Of a stretch of DNA of 64,000 nt, positions 37,501 to 49,272 are shown in pieces; the first letter of the stretch is position 1, and every line of letters starts with the position of its first letter. The notes below the pieces were generated by a model, which saw only the letters and a program-made list of their open reading frames with translations, had not been told where the DNA came from and did no database searches. The DNA is taken from NCBI GenBank assembly GCA_022578605.1, contig MU394060.1, positions 496,001 through 560,000 on the forward strand, in the 5' to 3' direction. Source of the DNA: Camillea tinctor. Its lineage: Eukaryota > Ascomycota > Sordariomycetes > Xylariales > Xylariaceae. The position numbers were made by a program, and so were the translations under genes.

Positions 37501-38618
37501 AAAACGGGAAAGAAGGCTCGATTGTGGGGGAAGACCGCCGTTGAACGAGAATCAGATGTACTGGGTGATGCAGACCCTGCAAGTGTTTTCCCCGCCGATT
37601 TTATACTCCCACACGAAAATACGTACGCCAACGCGCCGCCATCGAACATCCATATTGAACTTACATCACTAGACATTGTCACACCGGTGGATAGCGTCCA
37701 CACAACACCTACCACAGAAAGACAGTTCACACCATTCTCCGAATCTACCAAAGCTCCCGGAATTCACACATACCCAGCTTCACTCTCTTTTGTCATGTCA
37801 CACGATGGCACCTACCAAGATATTGATCTCAAATTTGCGCTCTCTAATGATGTTTATTTTGTCACGGCGCATCCTTGCGTTCCATCAACCTACGTCAAAT
37901 ACTTCAAATCACCAACAAGCCCTACCATCCAACAAATTGATCTAGGTGGTCAAGATTTCAACGGGAAAGCTTCTACTCCAGCCCACATTACAGGTGAGTA
38001 TCATCTTTTAATCACATCTTTGCGAAGTTTATGAGATTTCTAACGAATTTTCTAGGCCATCCACTTCACCGATTTTACACATATACTGCCATCCATCTCA
38101 CAGACCTTTTGGCCCAACCACATTCTACTTTGGAAGACTTGTTAAACTCGCCTGAGTCTAATCCCCAAAGATCGTCATCACCAACCTCTGGCCGCCCCAC
38201 GCGGGTTCTGGTTATTGACTGCATAACCGGCTTCGCACCTCCACGTTCACCGCTATCCCTCTCACGTGTGTCTTCGATCTCATCATCTTCTCTTGGCTTA
38301 GAACCAGCCAATGTGCCTCAATTGCAAATGCCGCGGGCCCGTTCCCCAGAAAACGAACGCCGCCCAAGCACGGCTGCATCAACAGGCAGCAGGATTGAAC
38401 GGATCGAGCCTCCACCCGCACATGCAAGTGCCGAGTCCAAGATGCGACTCGGGACTCGTAGGCGACAATTTGGCTCCGACCTAGAAATACTCGTCCGAGC
38501 CTTGTGCGCTGAGAGAGGCTGGAATGCCATCATCAGCCGGCGCAGGAGAGGATGTCTTGCTTGTGCGATTCGCGAAGCAGGAGCTTTGGGGTGGAAAGTT
38601 GTTATTCGAGTTGATTGA
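34561..38618 (+). CDS. Uncharacterised conserved-looking fungal protein, 1145 aa
   Basis: I do not recognise a named domain. Model: join(34561..35001, 35560..37993, 38056..38618). Intron 1 is long (558 nt; GTAGGT donor, CTGAC branch, AACAG acceptor), intron 2 is 62 nt (GTGAGT, TCTAG); both preserve frame. Start: an in-frame TAG at 34525-34527 leaves the ATG at 34561 as the first. The N-terminus is basic (GRRRIKRAMKKMP), then a low-complexity Lys-Glu block and Gly/Ser/Asn tracts (about 60-145) and a Pro-rich stretch. From about residue 200 it is a well-composed globular sequence with Trp- and Leu-rich helical segments (for example WIDFSRVEWRIRLGQILWGF), then a region with GFVYKGKSFWSTACVVGRVLAAGKG and GWISSDVTPTGFEAGW. 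The last exon encodes a Ser/Pro-rich linker and a C-terminal RRRQFGSDLEILVRALCAER block. No signal peptide or clear membrane helix is seen. The size and mix of linkers and helices suggest a scaffold, which is inference. Confidence 0.8.
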
Positions 38619-39724
38619 TTACTTGCACCTCGGAAGCAGGAAAAAAAATTTAATATCATGAAAAGCAAAAAGAAAAAAGGGGGAGAGTTGTAAAACCTTG
38701 ATTCCGCTTTGGTGACCAATACCCAAAATAATGGTCATGAAAATGTGATCACAACAAAAAGGAAAACTGAACAAAAATAAGGCATCAACAGGACTACTAT
38801 ATACAGCATTTCAGAGAGGAAGACCACCAAGTATGAGACACGAACTGACGAAAAATGGGAATCAAAATATAGGAAGGCATCATTAGATTGGAAGGGGTTG
38901 TAAGCATAGCGTACTTAAATACTCAAGGTACGCACTGCATATATCGTACGGCCTGTGAAAGGGACAAGATCTGTTTGCTTGTCTGCCAGCCTTACTCCCT
39001 CTACTACTTCTTTCCGGTCTTCTTTGTACGTACGATATATATAATCTATTACACACATAAACATGTGCGAAATAACACCTCTCATAAACCGGCTACCTTA
39101 AAAAGTGATACCCTGCGTTCTAATATCTCTCATCCAGCCCCTAGAACGCATGTAAAGTTTTCCCTGTGCATAAGATCTTTTGGAAAAGGGGGTATGCATT
39201 GCTTCAAGTTCCAAAGGATTTGGTTGCTGTTAGATAGATTCGTACGAATCAAACTTATAAGTTAATTTATGGCACGGGATATTTGCTAACAAGTATGCTG
39301 TCGTGGGTAGAATTCCTCTAGGTTAGTACAAGGTTGGTACATGATATACATAGCAACATCTCGCCAGTCACTAAAATCTAGCCGAAGTCTCTGAGCAATT
39401 CAACCATGATATCATTCTCTAGACTATAGTCAATGTCTACATTGGCCAACCCCTTTTTAAATTATCATCATACTCGAGTAATCGAAGGGACGTCACTACA
39501 ATTTCTTGCAAGACGAAATGTCTCGCCGTCAAGAACTGCCGAGAGACTGGCACCCCCCTTCTCTTCTCCCCCTCCGCCTCCCGATTAGGTTCCCGAGAGC
39601 AATAATTGTCAGATCTAGCACACGAAACAACCAAACGCAGATCTAACGAGGGGAGCATTCTAGGTCAGCAGACTTGGTACGATACACCCAATCGGCGAGC
39701 AGTTGCTAGGAAATATCGTCGTAA

Positions 39725-39745
39725 CCCCCCCCCCCCCCCCCCCCC
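39725..39745. repeat. C21 homopolymer tract
   Basis: Twenty-one cytosines in a row within a longer CT-rich tract; the length is likely to vary between assemblies. Confidence 0.85.
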
Positions 39746-42117
39746 TCCTTCGTCCTCCTTCCCCTTTCCCCCCTTCCCTACTAGGATGGGAACCAGCATA
39801 GGAAAGGAGCTCCCGAAGCGGCGAAGAGTTGCAAGGCACAAGGGAGGGATTTACGCGTTGGTAATGATGGTGTGGGATGAGGTAATATGATCAATGATTA
39901 GGTAGGTAGTTTTTTTTTTCATGCACAGCAGCAGCTGAGAAAGGCAGAAAAGACACTAACCTCAAGTTAGAGTGATAAACCCTTCCACACCCTCCCCTCC
40001 CCTCCCTCCTCCTCCTTCGTCGCCCCTTCTGAGATAGTGCTTACCCTACCTAACCCATACATACACACTCACGCACTTCTTACCACACCACATACCACTT
40101 CCGTAGTAGGCACAACTGACTGTTCGGGTATAGGCTTTCGGCCTTAGGGCGAACTAGATATGTGCGTTTCTCTGTTTCAGGCTTGACTCTGGCGCGCGCG
40201 GGGGGGGAAGGGTGGAAGGATCTGCTTGATCGCGGTACTCGGGGTCAAGATAGGTAAACGCAGGCGTGGAAATCAGAATAATACTGTTTTGTTCAAATCC
40301 CGGGGGGTGGGCGCGATATGTCACTCGCGCTTGCGGCGCGCCAGCGAGGCACGTAATTCTCGAGCTGGGAAAACCCATTACCTCTTTTTTCTTCTCTCGT
40401 TCTCCTTTTACCTGCCTACGTACGCACCCAGATTATGTTGCTGCCGTCTTGGGGAACAAGATGCCGCACCAACCAACATAATATTTCTTTCTTCGGCCGA
40501 TGGATGACCTATCTTCGCTTCGCTCGTCGCTGTTCAGTTCTTTTTTTCTTTTTCTTACCTTGGCCTCCCCACGCTGTATTATCTGGCTACACCGTATGTG
40601 TTGACCGAGAAATACGCCTCCCTCACCTTGTTGGTATTCGTAATATCATCTATTTTCAAAGCAAATTAGGAAAATCATAGCGTGGAAGCGGGATGCACTG
40701 CGGCTTCGGTCTGGCCGTAAAGAAGAAGGAAGAGGGATGTTGGTGATCCAGGTCAGAGATTTCGCTCTTAATCGCGTATGTTATTGTTATTGTTGCTATT
40801 GTTGTTGTAATTTGAAAGGGACTTTCTCTAGAACTTTCTTTTCTATATTCAGCACTGTAGCAGTGTATGCAGGTACTTTTCATGTAGGGACTTCACGGAC
40901 CGAGCCGTCGAATTTATTTTGGGCTCCCTTTCTTGGGGCCACCGGGATTTCTTCTCCCTTTTCTTCGTTTCCTTGCACCCCCTTTTCTCTGTCTCTCTCT
41001 TTTGCCACCTTTTACAGACCCCCTTTTTACCTCTTACACTCCCTCTCAAGAGTTTATATGTCAATAGGTAATCATTCGTATGGGCTGCCGCTTACCATTT
41101 GCATTACCGTGGGGGGTCAAGGGGAGGGGAGGGGGGGGGGTCCTCATCTGAGTTATTCCTAGGATCGAGTATTCGGCAGGTAACTCGTTGCCCCCATTCT
41201 TGCCTTCCCACTTCGCATCGGAACTTTATGTAACTAGCAATAGAACTTCTGTGTGGGGAAAAAAAGATACCCTCGTGAGGCATCCATAAGCTGTGGAGTA
41301 TTGTCCCATTTTTGATTCTTGTTGATCTGTTTATGTTTTAATTTTCCTTTTTTTCATATTCTTTTTTACCTCCCCATCCTTCGGCTTCCTATCTTCTTTC
41401 GCGCCACTAATGCTCGGCTCTGGCTACCCCAACTTCATCGAGATCTCTGTCGACGCTCCCGTCAGCCCAGACTCACTAACGCGTGGCACTTTTACCGCCC
41501 GTATCCACTATCTTCTTCTTACTATAAGTCATAATGGCTCATAGGATGGGGAAAAGAGGGGTGGGGGGAGAGGTGTCGAGCAAATGGGACGAATTCCGCA
41601 CCGGGGAAGCATGATAGGGGCACATAACTCACATAAGTACCTACTTACCATAATCATCAGCATAAAGTTTCTTGGGTCCTTACGACATGTAGGTACGTAT
41701 CGATGTATAGATACACTATGCCCATAAGGTCCAAAAGTCTGGTTCGTCTAGGCATACCCCTGTGATAATCTCAGCCTTCCTGCAGTATCCAAGATGTCTT
41801 GTCTGCGGCGTTTCCAGAGCTGCTGGGTTCGAGGCTGTCGAGTCCCAGGGTTCGATCCTCCATAGAGTAATGCGCTTTAACTCTTTCCCGATTACATATC
41901 AAACGTCTTATTTCAATCTTTACGACATAGTATAGGTAACTATGTACCGAATTTTGAGTTATTAGTGAGTGTTCTTGTCTGATAGATATTCTATTTCTTT
42001 CAGCTGAAGTCGAGAATGATACGATAGAGGCGGCAATGACCAATCGGGTAAGCCGTATTACTCTCAGTTATGTGCAAATAGAAATGTACTTTATGCGTAT
42101 ATGCCTTATCTTGATGC

Positions 42118-42141
42118 TTACATAGGTTTTTACCTATGTAA
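42118..42141. repeat. Hairpin: 10-bp perfect stem, TTTT loop
   Basis: TTACATAGGT (42118-42127) pairs perfectly with ACCTATGTAA (42132-42141) around TTTT. The arms contain the CATAGGT/ACCTATG word related to the TAGGTA palindromes seen elsewhere. Confidence 0.85.
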
Positions 42142-44178
42142 TCTTCTCTTTCAAACTTATTCCTATTATTTGGTTACCTCTTTCTCACATCCTGTCCTTC
42201 TTTAATTATCCATATCAAGCACGCAGCGAGAGACGTCTTCAAACCTTGCAGATTGAGGCGGACTTTACGTAGCATCGAAGGATAATAACAAGAATGTTAT
42301 TGCTATTTTGGTCAAATCATTAAGTCCGGGGCCCCGAATGGAAAACCCCGGCAGCCGAAATGAGAAAAGAACGAAAAAGAGAAAGAAAAAAGTCCTCGAG
42401 ACGGGAATGAAACCATGCGGATCGGGCCGCAAAACACTCCTTGTCACGTCGTAGCGAAACAACACCGCGACTGTGTGACCGGGCACCCTACCTGGTCACG
42501 CTTGATGATCTGAGTGTAGGTCTAGAATGGCTCCACGCGCGCACATCGCATCTTGGATCGGAAGGAAATAAGAATATCATATCTGACGATACTGACTATT
42601 TCTTTTGCGCAGGTTTAAAAATAGCCATGCCCTTGTTTCAGGGTTTCGCTCTTGGTTCCATGATCCTTCCTTCGTTTTCAAGGCTCACGATAGCGCCTCA
42701 ATTAATTCTTGTGTCGTTGCTTTACTCACCCTGAAGAGTAATATTCCAGATATTTTCTGGTTATAGGATTTCCAAGAGACATGAGACAGCACGCACTACA
42801 CGACGACTATCGCCTGTCTTCATGTCGGCAGGAGTGAAATCGGAGTTGGAAGCTAGGACGATGAGGCTCCTTTCTTGCTTACTCTAATAGCGGACCTATT
42901 TTTAGTTGGGGAGTGTAAAATGTTTCTATCATTACTGTATAGACTATACTTTATTTCGTTCTCCTCACTCCCTATTTTTTCTCCGATTGGCTATTTCTAT
43001 GATCCATGTCATGGTCTATACTCCGGTTATTCGAATGTCGGCCAAGCTTCATTCGCACGGAGATGTGATGCTGCTTCTAAACAACACCCCCATAATGTAA
43101 GGTTTAGAGTGTCCGACATTCCTAGAACTAGTGTAGTATAATAATTTAACGGAGAGGGAGGAGGGGTGGGTTAGCAAGGGATGAAATCATGAGTCTTCAC
43201 GCTCCAAAATAGTATAGAAGCTCTTTTTTTCTTGGTAGTGGATTCTTGGTGGAATAATTCCCGTATTACGAGACATCATTGTGAAGCCAAGTTCCCAAAG
43301 TGAATGATAATTATGTATGCAGTTGTTGAGTGCACAAGTGGCGGCTCCTGGAATGTGTTAATCCCCCTGGCGAACATCAAACAGGTTCTCCACGATGGCT
43401 TCAAAAAAAAACCCCCCAAAAAAACCCACATGGTTCTTCCACAAAAATTAAATTGTCTCACTCACAGGATGAACACTACAGACCTTCCAATACCGGTTTG
43501 CTCCACTGCCAAATTAAAGCCCTGCCTTGTAGGCCTCTAACAGGAAGGCCATCCTGTTCACGAAGACTTTCCTCCTAGGAAACAGGGAATTAGACCATGT
43601 CTTCGCGCTCTCGTATACCGAGCTACCCTGGAACGAGATTTTTTCAAATCTGCACGACGATGACTAGCACTGCAGCCTCCTCATTGAAGAGCCTCCGAGA
43701 CTAGCCATCTGCCTTGTTACAGCGTCATCCATGTGCTTCGCACGTGAGACGGTTGGGCCTTAGTGCGGCGAAAGGTCCAACATGGCGGCGATAGTGCCGA
43801 AAGCACACGCGACAATCTGCATCTGTATCTGCCATCGCGGCACCCGGTTTTTTTTTAACAGCGTCTCAAATGCTGGCGCCTAGCGAAGACCCCTGGGTAC
43901 GCTCTGCTTCAACCGGGCGAGCTCCACCTCGTTCCGCCCCACGGACGATCATGACAGCAACGGCCTAGGCATTCAGAAGTCCCTCCGCCGAAGACTTTCG
44001 GGCTCAATTTCGACACTGACATGGGAAGTTAGTGTAGGAAAACAGAGAACTGCCGTTCATGACCCAGTTTCTCTTTCAAAATGGCTCTACTTACTGTTGT
44101 TCCCTCGCGCGCACCATATACTAGAATCAGCAGATTCTTAGCCGATATACATGGGGGGCCCTGACCCCGTTAGCCTAG

Positions 44179-44339
44179 AGTGCGGCACAGCCGCACTTTG
44201 TCGAGGGCTAAACAAGTCTCGAGGGTTGTGCGTGCACTACGCTGTCGACATAGACAAAGTAGGGAGGCTCGAAGGCTATCGCATTTGGGAAGGACTGCCA
44301 CTGCGCGCTGTCGTGGATCTTGCAGTGGTAAGACAGCGC
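44179..44339. repeat. Cluster of three perfect inverted repeats in a GC-rich island
   Basis: AGTGCGGC (44179-44186) pairs with GCCGCACT (44190-44197) around a 3-nt loop. Then CCACTGC (44298-44304) pairs with GCAGTGG (44322-44328), and GCGCTGTC (44305-44312) pairs with GACAGCGC (44332-44339). The last two interleave, so on one strand they could be alternative helices. Function unknown. Confidence 0.7.
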
Positions 44340-47137
44340 TGTGGCTGCCTTGAACGTGAATAGCGGCGCCGTTGCGCTCAGCCTGCAGGCTAACGACTTC
44401 TCGTTGTCAAAGCCCTACTCGTATGACTCGATTATGAAGGCGTGGTGTTAACCAGGGGAACGAGGGCGTTATTGTAGAATTAGAGACGGCGAGGAGAGGA
44501 GGTGGGAGGTCGGATACCTGGCTATGGGACGTATGGGCTGAAGCTGCACATTTCCTAAGTCTGAAACCCGCAATAACACAGATAAGAAAAGAGGCTTTAG
44601 AGTTAGCTAGTCTCAAGACATTGCTAGATGTAAAACAGTCATACACTAGCAGACATGCAGATGACGATAGACTCCGATCAGCGTGGCTTCACTTCAACTC
44701 AGCTCGGCTTAAGGTATTAGAACGGATATAATACAGCCAAGCTAGACTTTAGGCTGTTTTACTAAACATTCCAGTTAATATGGGCTTGTAGAGTTAGGAG
44801 TTGTTAATGAAAGTGAGATAACGGATTACAGCATTTCCTTTACCCTCACACCTATACATTGGTTTCCAAGCACTGAAAAGACTACTGCTGGCTGGCCCCA
44901 GATCACGGAATACATAAAATATCTTTGCATATATCGCCCCGTTGTATTCGCTGCTTTACAGATCACCTGTTTTTTTGTAAGAGAGGGGTTGAAACAGATG
45001 GAAAAGGGGGGGATGTCTCCCTCTGGGTGCTGAAAGTCTGGTATGTCCAACCCGGGCTGGGGGTAAAGACAGAAGGATTCCTACTAGATTGGGCACCAAC
45101 TGGTCACGCGTGCTTTAAAGACATGAGAGGCCTTTCTAGCCATCATTCCTGGTGCAACAGCAGCTGTATACACACCACTAACCCCTCTCAGTATGTCGTG
45201 CTCCTGCGCACTCCCTTGGTACTAGGTCACATCAACGCCTTGACAAGGAGATAGAGAGAAGCAACACTTACGAAGCCGAATGCGTGACGTGCGACATCAT
45301 TCGCAAGGCACGTCAGCAAAAGAAAAAAAAAGCAAAAAGGGCTCTGCGCTTGGTAAACTTACGCGATCTATTCCTATATTGTTCACGAGTACGTCCGATC
45401 CTGGCTTATAGAGAGAATCCTTCACGCCTCAAAAAATGGGGTTCACTAGTTAGAACAGCACCAAAAACTCCGCCCTTATGTATGTATGGACCAGAAACAG
45501 AGAGAGAGAAAACAAACAACCTGGCACGCACAGGTAGAATAATCAGATAAGCAATAAAAAAATGACCGTCAGCTTCGTAGGAATATAGCATTGACAATAT
45601 TCCCACCCAACACTAAAATATGATATATGAGATTCTTTGCAGCGCTGAACCCCTATAGGGCTCAATTTGCGGTTTTGCTTTCTTCTGCGTGTCAGCTAGA
45701 CTACCCGATGGAACCTCGTAGTTGCAATAAGGGTTTTCTCTTCCGACTTAGCACGTTGTGTATTTGATCTATGTTTAAACCTGCCTACATACTAGGTTAG
45801 TTAGCCTCTTCCCCCCCCTTTTTTTTTATTACTTGCCTACCGCCACCCACCACCATCATCGCCATTTCTAATACATACTATGTACTTCCCTACTACCCGT
45901 AGGGCAACTTTAAGAAAAAAATTTCCCGGAGCCCGTGAGACTATGGGACCTGCGAACCTGTTCATCCTAAATCGGTTCCCTATGTAGGTTTAGCTACTTT
46001 GTGTACCTACATAATCTGTTACCCCCCTGCTTACGCCATCCCCTTTTGCATGCACATGTACATACACACATCTATATTACATACTTACATACATATATCC
46101 TTTCCATACTTACACGCACATGCGCCCGTCTCGGGGATAATCGGCCTCGATGGAAGGGGAGTCTGGGATACATCATTTTCCTTTTTCTGCCCTATGCTTC
46201 TATGGTTTCTCTTCCTCCCTCCTGTCTTCCCCAATCCCATCCCACCCCAACCCACCCCTGTCCCCTTTTTTTTTTTTTTGCTGCCCCTTCTCCCTTCTTC
46301 CATGCATTCTAACTAGGTTATCGACTTAGCTTACCTGTTTTCCCCACTAATGCGATATGTATAACGTTAGTAGTTATCATGTATTAGGTATGTCACCTAA
46401 TTGAGGAAAAGGTGTAGAAGGTAAGGAAGAATCTTTCCGAAGAAAGAAAGAAAGCAAAAACATGAGTTGTATATCTGACACCCGGACCCCCCTCCGATCA
46501 CCCCTTGTTCAACTCCCCATCCCTCCTCTATATTTCCTTGGCATTACTCTTTTTTTTCTACTTCTCTTATACTCTGGTTCGATGCGATGCGCCTCCACAC
46601 GCAGGAACTAGGTTGAGTCAGTTGTGTTCGAAAAGAAAAGAAAAAGTCACGAAGAAGGATAAAAACGGAAGTGGGCAAAATAAAAGCTTACTTACATATA
46701 TGTATGTATGTATGTAGGTAGGGTAAATTGGGATTAGGATGATTATATATCTAGTTAGCGTAGCATATTACCTGCCTGCATATATAGGTTATAGGTTATA
46801 CTAAGTAGCCATGTATGTACAAAATAATATGTAGGCGAACGCAGCAACGAGCACATGTGAAATCCTGCACATCTGCGGCACAGCCCCTCCTACTAAACTC
46901 CCACCCCCCCCCTCTCCATGCAAGCCCGCAATTAATGCCATGCGCCTAACTGCAGCCGTAGCGTCGCATGTTTTATGTATGTATGTAAGTGTACGGAGTA
47001 TGTAAGTGTGTGAGTAAGTGTGTATGTATGCGTATGTGCGGAATAGAAGGAAAGCAACTGAGCGCACGGTCATGTATAATATAGAGGTTCATGTAGTATG
47101 TCTAAGTGGTAGAGAGTAGCCAAGCCCCAGCTTATTT

Positions 47138-47155
47138 ATTATTATTATTATTATT
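47138..47155. repeat. (ATT)6 microsatellite
   Basis: Six perfect ATT units in non-coding DNA. Confidence 0.85.
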
Positions 47156-48830
47156 GTTCTTTTAAAAATTCCCCCTTCCCTTCCCGTTTCCCCAACCATG
47201 TGGTTGTGGCTTGCAGATAGGTGTTGGTGTCAGGAGACGGGGGGTGGGAGAGCGAATATGTACGTAAGATGCGGAAATAAATTGAATATGATCTCATTTG
47301 GGTTTCGCGTGAACGCACGTATGTATGGTGTGTGCTTCAAGTATAGCGTGCGCACACACATACGGGCAAAAAGTGTACTTTTTTAACCCCCTTTGTTTCT
47401 GTCTTTTCTTTTGCTTCTTTTGACTCCTTGTTTAATCTATATAAACCGGGGCAGCACATGTAACCCACACGTGCAGTGTGTATATGCTGCTCTTTTATAT
47501 ATCTGTGCGTATAGAGTATGTAGTATATGTATGTGTATATTCCTTTTTTCTAAGTTATTTTTATCTATCCAATTAAGTAAATGTAATAATGTATGCTTTC
47601 CCCTCCCCATGCCCGCCCGTCCCAAGATATTATCTAGCCCAATTGCTAGTGTGCGCCGACCAATGTGCAGATAAAAAAAAAAGATACAAACCGCAGATAC
47701 AACAATAAAGGGGGGGAGTTTGAAAAGGCAGAAAAGAGTGTGGGGTTTCAAGTAGTTGTGGATGAGTGTAAAGTTCCTTCATCCCCCCTCCCCTCCAGCT
47801 GAAAACGACCCCCCGGAGACCGAAATGGTCGATCGTAGAGGAATAGCACGACAGCTGAGAAGAATACACCCAGGTAGAGCTAGACTATAGTCCCATAGCC
47901 CGGTGGGGAAATCAGCAAGTGGATAACCACAGCTAGACAAGCGGGAAAGGAAGCGAGGAGAACAAACTCAATGTGTATGTCTGTCTGCCTGTCTGTCTAT
48001 CTCATTGACAACCTTCGTGTATATCTCTTCCTTCCGAGCCTTGCTGGTCAACTCCGGGCTATGGCCGCTGTAGAGGCGATTTTTTTTCTCTCGCACAGAC
48101 TTCGGCCTTTGAATGGGGGAGAGAGAGGGGAAACCCTTCACATACACACCCCTCCCCTACTGCATAATAGAGGATTGGGCTTGGCAAACCAATCATGTCG
48201 CTCTTGGTCATGTGCAGCCCTGCCCCTTTGGTAACCAACCAGCAGAAGAGCCCTTCGTCCTGTCGTATCGCAGACTACCTCCTTTCTTCTTTGAGTGGTC
48301 TGTTATGTGTAGATGTTTCGTTTTCCCCGTTTGCATACCTCCCCATGATATCAGCATAGATCCAAACAGGTAGCGCAGACCGACGGGCTGTGGTGAATGT
48401 ATGTATGTATGTGTACATGTGTGTAGGTAAGGTCATGTCGGTGTGGGCTCCCTCTCCTTCTCCTTCTTCTTACTTTCTTTCGTTCCCTCTGTGCGTGGTT
48501 CTGGACGCATGAATAATGGTCCGCATATTCCGTCGACTGTCGTCGATTTTCGTCGTAAGAGCCCACGGGCAGGCGATAATGAAAAACAACCCTGCCGGCA
48601 GTGATGCAAGAGACACCTCATCTATCTCCGTCCTCCGTTCTCTAACCCCCCGATCCCCGTCAGTTCCAGCAGTTCGGGTAGACCAGGAGGGACAGGTAGC
48701 CTGACCCCTCGGCCCGAGCTGGCTAGGGGACCCCTATTTGTCAGAAGCGTTCTACGCTCGCAGTCTCGGTGCATGGCCAGGCATCGCTGCGCCGGCAGCG
48801 AGCCTAGTGCACCCATTGGCTTCCTTCAGG

Positions 48831-49272
48831 TTAGGAGTGGCCACTACCGCGTGGGCGGTTCTTCAGCATCTTCCACTTAGCTAGCCTAGTCTTGTACATC
48901 TTCGCCCTATAGGTGCGTAGGAAGTCAGCATAAGAACGATGATCATCTCGGGACCGAAAGGCACCACCACGGCTGAATGGGGAAGCTGGTGGGAATCATG
49001 AAGTGACGTTGTGGATATAGGATCGAATTGGAGAGGGAGGGGAGAGCTTGCGGGAGCCAGTACAACACTTACGTGGCGCGGAATCCATATTCGGTCTCCA
49101 TGATCACGACGACGTCCTTCAGGGGCCTCTTCTCGTCCAGGTAGAGACGCCTTATTGTTTCCTGATGGTTTTCCCAATCTTCCGGTGTCGCCCAGTTCGG
49201 GTGCCTGCCGTACTCGTCCTCCTGTGCATCTGCGATACACAGGTTATCAATGGACATGGCGTGAGACGGCAT
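48831..49272 (-). CDS. Clr5-domain miniprotein, 91 aa
   Basis: A Clr5 domain is a helical module found at the N-terminus of many filamentous-ascomycete proteins; the S. pombe namesake Clr5 is linked to silencing, but the role of the domain in moulds is unclear. Model: complement join(48831..48906, 49073..49272); the 166-nt intron has a GTAAGT donor and CTATAG acceptor. Domain signature: WATPEDWENHQETIRRLYLD (about residues 27-46), LKDVVVIMETEYGFRAT, and across the junction AKMYKTRLAKWKMLKN, which completes the domain in frame and argues for the splice. The protein then ends after RPRGSGHS. Most relatives carry several hundred further residues, so this is either a free-standing domain or a gene that has lost its 3' part. 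An alternative start Met lies five codons inside. Confidence 0.72.

Larger units (their letters stand above)
38619..48830. other. 10-kb gene desert
   Basis: No supported gene. The open frames are short, low-complexity, or lack protein-like composition (for example 40737-41162). Contents: a C21 tract (39725-39745), a perfect 10-bp stem hairpin (42118-42141), a GC-richer island at about 43600-44450 with several perfect inverted repeats, an (ATT)6 tract (47138-47155), a TATG array near 46697-46715, and many TACATAC-type words. Confidence 0.5.

Noticed and set aside
40737..41162. 141-codon plus-strand ORF
   Set aside because: Composition is driven by T/C-rich DNA with runs of Cys/Tyr and Phe/Ser/Pro; no domain, no neighbouring splice-supported exon.
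41849..41858. GGTTCGATCC, a perfect tRNA B-box-like sequence
   Set aside because: The T-arm would not pair (two mismatches in the stem) and no matching acceptor or A box is found at the right distance.
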